Assembly: GCA_028752905.1 (NCBI GenBank)
Contig: JAQNBH010000017.1
Location: forward strand, 33,121,908-33,185,907
Length of the DNA: 64,000 nt
Source of the DNA: Cladorhizidae sp. MBARI D1340-BT2
Lineage: Eukaryota > Porifera > Demospongiae > Poecilosclerida > Cladorhizidae
Direction of reading: 5' to 3'
The stretch's first letter is position 1; every line of letters begins with the position of its first letter. Shown here piece by piece: positions 59,601-64,000 of this stretch. Under the pieces are notes generated by a model that ran no database searches, was not told the origin of the DNA, and saw only the letters and a list, made by a program, of their open reading frames with translations. A program made the position numbers and the translations under genes.

Positions 59601-61081
59601 ACGATTTTACCTTGTCCTCTGCAGAAAGAAACTTTTCATCTATCTTCCTTTCTGAAAAAGTCATAGGTTTTATTTCATCTTGTTTGAAAGCATCCTTGGT
59701 GCTCTACAGAAAAGTGCAATTATATATATATAATTATGGCTATATCAGTCACAATTTTACCTTGTCTTCTGCAAGTTCATTCAATGTTTCATCTGTGTTC
59801 CTTTCTGTTTCTTCAGAAAAAGCAACTGGCTTCATTTTGACTAGGCTGGAAGAATCCTCTTTGCTCTGTGCAAAGAACAATTAATAATTTAAAAATATTT
59901 ACTTACATCTATTGTACTTGCTATAAAATTCTGTAAAACACAACAATAATGTCACTATTTTATACCTTGTTCTCTGCAAGTTGCTGCAAATTATCATCCG
60001 TTTCTCTTTTCTCCTTTTCTCCACTGGGATTAGATTTCCCTGACATGATTTCAGAGGTTAGTGTTGCAAGAAGATCAAAAGCAGGTGGGTTGGTTGGGAT
60101 TGGAGGAATCTGTGACAATGTCTCAGGACTGCTTCCACACTTTTCAGCTGCAATGGAGGTGGACGGCCTCCTATCACTGGGATGTAAATTCTCCTCAGTG
60201 GCTTCTTCAATTTCACTCATATTATCTCCACCACTGTCGCTAGAATTAACATTCAATTCTTCACTCTGTACTGAAACAGCAGCACTTGTTCTTCGATACC
60301 TGGTACGTACTCGATAAACTGTGGAGTCTTTTCTTGTCAGAGGTGGCTCAAGGATGATCCTCTGGTTGGAGTAGTCTTGGAGGATGTATTTAACAGGAGG
60401 ACTTTTATAACTTGGATCAGCAGAGAATGTATACCTATCTGGATCGAAAGGGATGCCTATTTCTCCAATGAATTTGTCTTGCTTTGATCTTATATCGCTC
60501 CACACTGTTATCCACAGAGTAGAATCCAGCAGCTTTTTCATTGATATTGGAAACTATATTAATAATATAATTTAAAATTAATAATTTAAAAATATTTACT
60601 TACATCTATTGTACTTGCTATAAAATTCTTGCCAATGATTCTATTGTTTCTTTATGTTCATATAGTAAAGTGTCAGAATCAGGTAAGTAAGTATTGAGGC
60701 AGCTATTGGCCATGCCGACTTTACATGGGGAAACTTGTAATATACAGTATAAGGGAGATATAGTAACCAAAGTGAGAAATAAATACATACTTTGAATGTT
60801 TCGTTGAAGGTAGGATTCCGAGTTTTCTTTATGATTTTTGTTTTCTTCTTGGAATCCTTGTGAGGAAGAAGGCACAGCTTCACATAAGGATCTGACTCCA
60901 CACCTTTCTGATTTACTCCCGCAATGTTGCTTGCTTTCACAATCCTCACTACAAGAGCTTTCCCATTGTAGTCAACTCCAACCTCAATTTCCCCTGATAT
61001 GCTGTAGCCATCACTTTTTCCTCTTCTTTTCAATGTAAAATTCTGAGGTTTTTCTGAAGGCAAACTCTTAGATTTGCTTTT
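42341..61081 (-). CDS. Gene A: five-C2-domain protein (spliced, 5' incomplete)
   Basis: Eighteen exons joined in phase 0 give 1745 codons and a stop. There are five units of one C2 domain plus an acidic, Ser/Glu/Thr-rich linker likely to be disordered. The C2 halves are exons of 285-291 and 582-591 nt. Linkers are lengthened by 2, 1, 2 and 4 short exons in units 1-4. The domain order and strands (GEIEVGVDYNGKALVVRI, SDPYVKxxLLP, NETFK-FPIS, WLTVWSY, FLGEICIPFD) fit type-I C2 domains of the synaptotagmin/Slp/rabphilin group. Loop-3 aspartates are Ser, Ala or Lys, so calcium binding is unlikely. No transmembrane segment or other domain is visible. The first exon has an acceptor, so earlier exons lie upstream, beyond what I could recognise. 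The role is probably membrane or protein tethering, which is inference. Confidence 0.8.
43129..43419 (-). CDS. Gene A unit 5, C2 first-half exon
   Basis: 291 nt. LPELTLSRIGKSDGYSISGE, GLHYNEKTLVVRVMKASNIA, SDTFAKLYLLPDREWKKKTK, NPIYNETFK. Pro of the usual SDPY/F is Thr here. The acceptor is GTTTGCAG after a CAA/TTG-rich tract; the donor is GTATGC. Confidence 0.8.
43420..44590 (-). other. Gene A intron 5' part; 1.5 copies of the 57-bp unit
   Basis: Intron sequence colinear with 10828-12640. The 57-bp repeat is barely present (44418-44490). No coding signal. Confidence 0.5.
44595..44955. repeat. Degenerate 33-bp minisatellite (duplicon 2)
   Basis: About ten variable copies of the ATCCCAGCAGATGTGATCTA unit. 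Counterpart of 12645-12960. Confidence 0.8.
45100..45770. repeat. AT-rich TATGTAGTAAATA tract (duplicon 2)
   Basis: Longer than its counterpart at 13095-13490. The last part (45665-45770) runs in the opposite orientation, giving an inverted arrangement. Confidence 0.8.
46105..46200 (-). CDS. Gene A unit 4 linker exon 4 (96 nt)
   Basis: 32 codons in phase 0: SPEVSSKHDRINWMMLTK then EKSEEEFQEFSEDK. Acceptor ACACAG, donor GTAAAT. Divergent member of the linker-exon family. Confidence 0.55.
46263..46322 (-). CDS. Gene A unit 4 linker exon 3 (60 nt)
   Basis: 20 codons: PTEDSHSQEPEGTVAILLEK. Acceptor CTGCAG, donor GTAAGC. Same length as 14038-14097 in gene B. Confidence 0.55.
46375..46470 (-). 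CDS. Gene A unit 4 linker exon 2 (96 nt)
   Basis: 32 codons: STEDSLKRDEMKPMTFLER then VTGEKLKGLAEGK. Acceptor CTGCAG, donor GTAAAT. Confidence 0.65.
46529..46618 (-). CDS. Gene A unit 4 linker exon 1 (90 nt)
   Basis: 30 codons: ITEGGIQPLTFSEEMERDTD then EKMRHCVEEK. Acceptor CCACAG, donor GTAAAATA. Confidence 0.65.
46674..47261 (-). CDS. Gene A unit 4, C2 second half plus linker
   Basis: 588 nt: FPIS, MEDLLDSTVWLTVWSYSRAR, FLGEICIPFDRGTHTFSDDP, VKYILQDYSNQSMMLEPSLT, then an acidic linker with SDSEEETLL, DESTPETETH and SPSGEEEERETDVDLQQPAE. Ends EDK at a GTATAAAT donor. Confidence 0.8.
47568..47858 (-). CDS. Gene A unit 4, C2 first-half exon
   Basis: 291 nt: EHKSKSLPLRKPLELTLKRV, GDGYSISGEIEVGVDYNGKA, SNIAGANQKGAESDPYVKVY, KKKTKIIKKTRNPIFNETFK. 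Acceptor TTTTACAG, donor GTATGTTC. Confidence 0.8.
47925..48100. repeat. 21-bp minisatellite (duplicon 2)
   Basis: About eight copies of CTACTGCAACAACTTCCCCGG-type units, the same as 350-672. The open plus frame is an artefact of unit length. Confidence 0.8.
48110..49200 (-). other. Gene A intron, no coding signal
   Basis: Colinear with 16240-17270. Nothing recognised apart from the shared intron sequence. Confidence 0.5.
49227..49442 (+). pseudogene. Collagen-like exon remnant (duplicon 2)
   Basis: SCLGSYQSPVEYTVFLNVYL, then YAPAGLTGHT. A shifted frame gives GPIGPA, a stop in place of Gly, PIKLAEKFWGMARLRF and a stop. Same remnant as 17291-17605, more decayed. Confidence 0.45.
49890..49930. 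repeat. Poly-C tract
   Basis: A C run broken by one T. Similar C-rich tracts occur at 18055, 41435, 41656, 44085 and 31240, often beside the plus-strand exon remnants. Confidence 0.85.
49958..50062 (-). CDS. Gene A unit 3 linker exon 2 (105 nt)
   Basis: 35 codons: STEGSFKHDEIKPMSFPEET then GRDTDKKLKVLAEDK. Acceptor CTGCAG, donor GTAAAATA. Confidence 0.7.
50087..50255 (-). mobile_element. Penelope-like terminal fragment
   Basis: Same piece as 18240-18405, in the same intron of the paralogous gene, so it predates the duplication. Confidence 0.5.
50284..50388 (-). CDS. Gene A unit 3 linker exon 1 (105 nt)
   Basis: 35 codons: SIEDSSNLVGIKQLSISEEM then ERDTEEKLKILAEDK. Acceptor CTACAG, donor GTAAAATA. 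Only 55 nt separate it from the preceding exon. Confidence 0.7.
50444..51025 (-). CDS. Gene A unit 3, C2 second half plus linker
   Basis: 582 nt: FPIL, MEDLLDSTLWLTLWSYARAR, FLGEICIPFDRGTHTFSDDP, linker with SDSDEEPFLSEAEED, YESTPETTKSSY, STKSGPSEEEEESKINEDLQ, ending QQVAEDK at GTATGAAT. Confidence 0.8.
51125..51960. repeat. Minisatellite of about 33-36 bp carrying CAGGTAAGTGAG
   Basis: Roughly two dozen units of TATTGGACAGTCAGGTAAGT plus GAGTATTGTGGTAGC lie in the intron between the unit 3 C2 half-exons. A higher-order period of about 290 bp is visible (51431 and 51721 begin the same run). On the plus strand almost every unit has TCAGGTAAGT, a perfect splice-donor consensus. It lengthens this intron to 997 nt against 203-306 in the other units. 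Confidence 0.9.
52023..52307 (-). CDS. Gene A unit 3, C2 first-half exon
   Basis: 285 nt: ENKSYASPKPPELSLKRIGK, GEIEVGVDYDGKALVVRITK, SNVAGVYHDGTHSDPFVKLY, KRKTKIVKKTQNPIFNETFK. Loop 1 has YHDGT, so an Asp is close to the first calcium-ligand position only in this unit. Acceptor CTGCAG, donor GTATGTGC. Confidence 0.8.
52640..53215 (+). pseudogene. Penelope-like GIY-YIG end with inverted partial copy
   Basis: The plus strand (52818-53200) reads FNIKVVFRSTRTLRTQPRRV, KDVLPANMHSCIVYHIPHSC, EKYYIGETIKRLETIKRLET (with an 18-bp tandem duplication), a stop, and degraded remains to LLEATLNSLNLKPQPP-like sequence. 52645-52720 on the minus strand holds the same FNIKV-FRSGRT segment, so two 3' parts face each other. 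It lies in a gene A intron. Confidence 0.65.
53220..54185. repeat. AT-rich simple repeats including (AAT)n
   Basis: TTTG/TTTA runs to 53400, (AAT)n from 53402 to about 53637, a short Penelope 3' tail (53640-53720: GACTGCTGGGAAGCTACTCT), then TTATT and GTTGTT runs. The open minus frame of poly-Tyr is an artefact. Confidence 0.85.
54210..54395 (+). mobile_element. Penelope-like terminal fragment
   Basis: GGCTCACGCGAGCC palindrome, TTAGCATCTAGAGCACCTAG, TTGAAACGTCGAGTGAATAA, TTGAAGTTGATTATTGAGAA. The CTGATGA part is deleted. Confidence 0.5.
54430..54650 (+). mobile_element. Penelope-like terminal fragment, second copy
   Basis: Three repeats of a CATGTGCCGGTTCACGTGCT-like unit, GGCTCACGTGAGTC, ATTATTCCTGATTAAGGCTA, GAGCATCTAGTCAAAACATC, then the AAGTTGATTATTGAGA tail. 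Directly followed by a Polinton-polymerase fragment. Confidence 0.5.
54651..54900 (+). pseudogene. Polinton-type DNA polymerase B fragment
   Basis: NLQLYLSLDLKLKQVH then a stop. This corresponds to the NLxLYLSxGMxLKxVH block before the palm of protein-primed polymerases in Polinton/Maverick elements. Only this block is readable. Confidence 0.45.
54990..55470. other. Remnants shared with 58300-58720
   Basis: Contains a decayed copy of the plus-strand SLQESSETVT-type segment (55085-55165) and a minus-strand stretch related to 58503-58694. No intact frame. Confidence 0.35.
55473..55577 (-). CDS. Gene A unit 2 linker exon (105 nt)
   Basis: 35 codons: STEDASSLFEMKPVSFPEEM then EKSTDKKLKELAEDK. 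Acceptor is a changed ATGCAG, donor GTAAAATA. Confidence 0.7.
55637..56227 (-). CDS. Gene A unit 2, C2 second half plus linker
   Basis: 591 nt: FPIS, MKKLLDSTLWLTVWSYVRSK, DKFIGEIGIPFDPDRYTFSA, VKYILQDYSNQRIILEPPLT, linker with GSTPETLSQIPPIPTNPPAF and SPSGEEEERETDVDLQQLAE. Ends ENK at GTATAAC. The linker has a Pro-rich stretch shared only with unit 1. Confidence 0.8.
56452..56742 (-). CDS. Gene A unit 2, C2 first-half exon
   Basis: 291 nt: KSKSKSLPSGKSQKLILNRR, GKSDGYSISGEIEVGVDYNG, SNIAGVNQKGVGSDPYVKLC, KKKTKIIKKTRNPIFNETFK. Acceptor TTTGCAG, donor GTATGTAC. Close to unit 1, so the pair is a recent duplication. Confidence 0.8.
57010..57680 (+). pseudogene. Polinton-type DNA polymerase B remnant (copy 1)
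   Basis: RCILEVNLEYQRSYIKFMV, PPAHDAWHPERVDIR, VKNLVPNVHDKKQYLFHC, NLKLYLSPGMRMK and a stop, then after a gap LKNSVFSKTMEN. The order matches protein-primed family B polymerases of Polinton/Maverick type (dYP-YPLAPE, LIPNLxDKKxYVxHYxNLxLYLxxGMxLK, MNNSVFGKTMEN). It lies in the gene A intron between units 1 and 2, antisense to it. No capsid or integrase genes were seen nearby. Confidence 0.6.
57700..59330. other. Gene A intron, mostly unassigned
   Basis: A plus-strand piece related to 17854-17975 lies at 58395-58465, and 58503-58694 (minus, open 63 codons) is related to 55200-55330. Neither is intact. The rest shows no domain. Confidence 0.4.
59335..59492. mobile_element. Fold-back (palindromic MITE-like) element
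   Basis: Two arms of about 75 nt pair as an inverted repeat around AATTG near 59411. Left arm: GAAACAAGAATTTGCCAATG. Right arm read in reverse complement: GAAACAAGGATTTACCAATG. Pairing extends outward to AGTC/GACT. A partial relative lies at 63531-63580. Confidence 0.8.
59611..59703 (-). CDS. Gene A unit 1 linker exon 2 (93 nt)
   Basis: 31 codons: STKDAFKQDEIKPMTFSER then KIDEKFLSAEDK. Acceptor CTGTAG, donor GTAAAAT. Confidence 0.65.
59761..59865 (-). CDS. Gene A unit 1 linker exon 1 (105 nt)
   Basis: 35 codons: SKEDSSSLVKMKPVAFSEET then ERNTDETLNELAEDK. Acceptor GCACAG, donor GTAAAATT. Confidence 0.7.
59966..60553 (-). CDS. Gene A unit 1, C2 second half plus linker
   Basis: 588 nt: FPIS, MKKLLDSTLWITVWSDIRSK, DKFIGEIGIPFDPDRYTFSA, then a linker nearly identical to unit 2 (GSSPETLSQIPPIPTNPPAF; SNPSGEKEKRETDDNLQQLA). 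Ends ENK at GTATAAAA. Confidence 0.8.
60791..61081 (-). CDS. Gene A unit 1, C2 first-half exon (first exon found)
   Basis: 291 nt: KSKSKSLPSEKPQNFTLKRR, GEIEVGVDYNGKALVVRIVK, SNIAGVNQKGVESDPYVKLC, KKKTKIIKKTRNPTFNETFK. An acceptor (TTTGCAG) precedes it and there is no convincing initiator, so the true start lies further upstream, probably outside the window. Confidence 0.8.
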
Positions 61082-61394
61082 CTGCAAAGCAGTAAAAATA
61101 AGACAGTGTAAGTAAAAGGATGACATAATATATAATAGACAAAACAAAGCCTACTGCAACAACTTCCCTGGATACTTGCATGTGCTTAGTAGTATGTAGT
61201 CTAGCACATGTGCTTATCTATTTAACAGCATGGAAAATTTCAGTATATGGGGAGGGAAACTCTGCAGATTCAAAGTTAGAACTTAAAAAAAGTTGTGTGT
61301 GAACAATGTGCGATTTAGAATTTGAGAAAGAGAGAGCAAACAGCACAATGGATTGCTCTGTGTGTCTGTCATTATGAATGCATGAGGTCTATAT

Positions 61395-62260
61395 CTATTC
61401 AATGCCACGGCTACAACATGTATGGATGACCATGACCAACTTTGGGGTGGGGAACTTGAGAAATTCAAGAGGGAGCTTACATGTCTAAGAGAGGATGAAC
61501 CAAAGAGATGCATTCTGGAAGTGATCCTAGAATGACCAGAAGAGCTACACAATGTGCCCAGTGCCTATCCACCAGCACATGATGCATGGTGGTCGAGAAG
61601 GAGTGGATGTCAGTACCACCAAGGATTTCTATGAGTAGTGGGTGCACCAGCAGAAGTTAAAAATCTGGTACCCAATCTCCATGACAAGAATGCTATTTAT
61701 TTCACTGTTACAATCTGGAGTTATACCTATTCCTGGGCATGAGACTGAAGTGGGTCAACAAATCTGTGGATGGAGCCCTGCATCAGGATGATACAGAGCT
61801 TTGCAAACAAGCAGCCCACCAGACACTTTCAGAAGGATATGCACAAGCTCATGAACATCTCCGTCTTTGACAAGACTATGGAAAACCTGAAGAAATGAGT
61901 GGTGGAGAAGTTGGTGCACACCTTGGAAGAGGACCAGCTGCATTAACTCATCACAAAGTCCTCCTTTGCATGAAACACCTCATTCCTTCAAAGGTGGTCT
62001 CAATGTGCTCGACATGGTAGTGCGGAATAAATTCTTGGAGACCACCTCCTTGACCTGATATGCAACTCTTGAGCCTCTACATGTCCTCGTCTGTCCAGGA
62101 CACATTTTTTTTAACTTTACTCCTGCTGCATAATAGACAGCCATTGGTCTGAAAAAACAATTATGGTCACAACCTCTAAAGATTGGAAGAGATTGGGAGT
62201 TCCAAGAAGCAGCTTTTCTATGGTTCATATTTCTTTTCAGTATATGTTCCATGCAGCAGC
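61395..62260 (+). pseudogene. Polinton-type DNA polymerase B remnant (copy 2)
   Basis: A more decayed copy of 57010-57680: RCILEVILE, AYPPAHDAW, VKNLVPNLHDKN, then RHFQKDMHKLMNISVFDKTM and EKLVHTLEEDQLH in changing frames. It extends further 3' than copy 1 but has many stops. Confidence 0.55.
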
Positions 62261-62269
62261 CTAGCACAA

Positions 62270-63530
62270 ATTAGATGGTGCCCACTGTGATTATCATTAA
62301 GCATCAACCATGCTGTAACCTGTACAATAAAGATAAGATATTCGTACCTCAATGATAATCATGCATTTCACAATTTTAATAATCCAAAGGGCTGAAGTCT
62401 CAGACTATTCGGATTAGTGAAGGACTACTGTATATACACATATGTATATATATATATATAATCCACTTACAAGAGTAGAGAACTAGCCCCAGCCAAGCCA
62501 GCATATGCAACTCAAGCTCTATTGAAAAACACTATGCTAAACATCTATATAAGGGAACTCAAGAGTAAACAATTATCTATTAAAGTATCTCCCAAATAAG
62601 AATGTGTTAATCCAAGGCTTCAGGTGTAAAAGCTGAGTAATGTTAGCATGATGCACCAGAGCAATAATATAAGTTAAGACTTAAACGCTTACTGGTAGAG
62701 TTAATCAGACTTCCTGTGACCTGAAAGACGTATCTACCATACTGAGAGCCTACAATGCTGGCTAGCATCTTCAACAGTTGTACAGGTTTGAAACAGGTGT
62801 ATTTCAAGGTTCTTCCAGGTTTAACTTCGAGTAATGGTAAGACGTGGTTTTAGGAATGTCTCTCCACGTCTGGGGACTTTCGATACTCTCGCTAACTATA
62901 TAAGTATATAGACACTGTAGACAAAGCTAGCATTGGTACTGACTGCTACCAACCTAGACATATATAATTTTATATATAATAGTTCCCTGTTGAAATGATA
63001 GCACTAACAAAGAATACTTCTAAGCTAGCACTGATACCGACTGCTACCAAACTAGACAACACACATATATATATAAATAATAGAAATGAACATGAACTAG
63101 CACTACCTAGCACTAACAAAGAATATTGCTATATAGAAAGAAGCTAACAATGATGTTATATACAATGATTTCTCAAGAATTTGAAATTTAATCTCTCTTT
63201 TAAATTTTAAGTGGATTATTGAAATGTTGTAATATCACTGTGAGAATGCTATATAGTTTACTTGCACAGACAGTATCTGCTTTCAAACTAGATAGATGGC
63301 CACTGATTTCCTTGACAGTTCTGTACTGTGCCCCAACATTCACTGATGCTGTGCTTGTTGCTCATATCAATGGTCACCTTTGACAGCTCCAAATAAAAGC
63401 ATATGCACTCAGGCATATATCAATGATATGCCTAATAATTAATAACCATAAGAATTGCCCCCTTTCAATGTTAACCTAATTTAAACTAAGCATTTTAAGA
63501 ACAATGACGAGCAAAAAAGAAAAGGAAGAA
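62270..63530. other. Upstream region of gene A, nothing recognised
   Basis: AT-rich. A (TA)n run at 62445-62460. A local duplication with GACTGCTACCAA blocks at 62938-62955 and 63035-63052. No exon of the C2 family was found on either strand. Confidence 0.4.
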
Positions 63531-63580
63531 GATTTTGCCAAAGTAGACCACAAACATTTATTGCTTCCTTTACCTGGTTG
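63531..63580. repeat. Partial copy of the 59335 fold-back family
   Basis: GCCAAAGTAGACCACAAACA and CTTCCTTTACCTG match one arm of the element at 59335-59492. Confidence 0.55.
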
Positions 63581-63868
63581 CATTTTTTTTTTTCCCCCCC
63601 CAAAACTTATGGTTACCACTTTAGAGCTCCATAGATTCTGCAAACTTCATGGTATGGACTTCAATATAGCTCAAAAGATAGGTCTCTCTGTGTGCTCTCT
63701 TTTGATATTAAAATATTTTTCACTATAGGCAAGTACTAGACCTTAAGTGGAGGGACCTCTAAACCTGAATGCCTGAAACCTCCACATAAATAACTCCAGA
63801 TTGCTAAGTGCTAAAGATTTAAAATTAGCACACTTGGCTAGAGGAAGCCCTACTATATGCAATGAGTG

Positions 63869-64000
63869 TTTTCATTAGGCGTTAAAATGTAAGTACGCGG
63901 CCATTGCATGGGTAGAAAATGAGTTTTATGGATTTTTAACGAAATTCATTTTCCACCCGCACACTTGACCACGTACTTGCATTTTAATGCCTAATGAAAA
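63869..64000. mobile_element. Second fold-back (MITE-like) element
   Basis: Arms of about 58 nt pair around a roughly 15-nt loop (TATGGATTTTTAACG). The left arm starts TTTTCATTAGGCGTTAAAAT. The right arm in reverse complement starts TTTTCATTAGGCATTAAAAT. It reaches the window end, so the full length is unknown. Unrelated in sequence to the other fold-back. Confidence 0.8.

Noticed and set aside
63504..63728. 74-codon plus-strand ORF near the right end
   Set aside because: It runs through a fold-back-element fragment and a T/C tract. No domain recognised.

Overview
The window reads as nuclear DNA of an invertebrate animal. It is AT-rich, with spliced phase-0 exons, long microsatellites, Ty3/gypsy, Penelope, hAT, IS630/Tc1-like and Polinton-type remnants, and coding sequence for animal C2 domains and collagen-like Gly-X-Y repeats. 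The transposon families most resemble those of sponges and cnidarians, so a demosponge or similar early-branching animal is my best guess, with low confidence. I saw no operons, tRNA, rRNA or CRISPR.

The main gene (gene A) lies on the minus strand at 42341-61081. It has five tandem units, each a C2 domain split by a phase-0 intron at the same residue, followed by an acidic Ser/Glu-rich linker made partly of short repeated exons (60-105 nt). The 18 exons I can place total 5238 nt (1745 codons plus stop), all multiples of three with plausible splice sites. The last unit ends in a stop codon with AATAAA about 30 nt downstream. The 5' end is not in view. The domains are synaptotagmin-like in topology, but the loop-3 Asp residues that bind calcium are replaced, so calcium-independent membrane or protein binding is more likely. 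A decayed paralogue (gene B) occupies about 9.75-18.5 kb, with frameshifts, a lost splice acceptor and a solo-LTR-like insertion in an exon. Two exons of a third copy (gene C) sit at 11-1246.

Genes A and B belong to a segmental duplication: about 7.3-18.7 kb matches about 38.1-50.4 kb in the same order and orientation. Plus-strand remnants of a collagen-like extracellular gene are included in both copies.

Mobile DNA fills the rest. Two related LTR elements (1426-6079, truncated; 18734-24523, complete with both LTRs and a 5-bp target duplication) have the pol order protease-integrase-RT-RNase H. RT and RNase H are Ty3/gypsy-like, but integrase lies upstream of RT, as in GMR1-like elements. 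Between 24.5 and 38.1 kb is a nest of broken elements: IS630/Tc1-like, a GCD-motif repeat gene, two further gypsy fragments, a DUF4371-type hAT, another hAT, Penelope 3' ends and a roughly 0.9-kb (ATT)n tract. A 1.78-kb hAT element (38885-40659) has an 8-bp target duplication and a matching empty site in the other duplicon. The introns of gene A hold Penelope and Polinton-polymerase relics, and the right end holds two fold-back elements.
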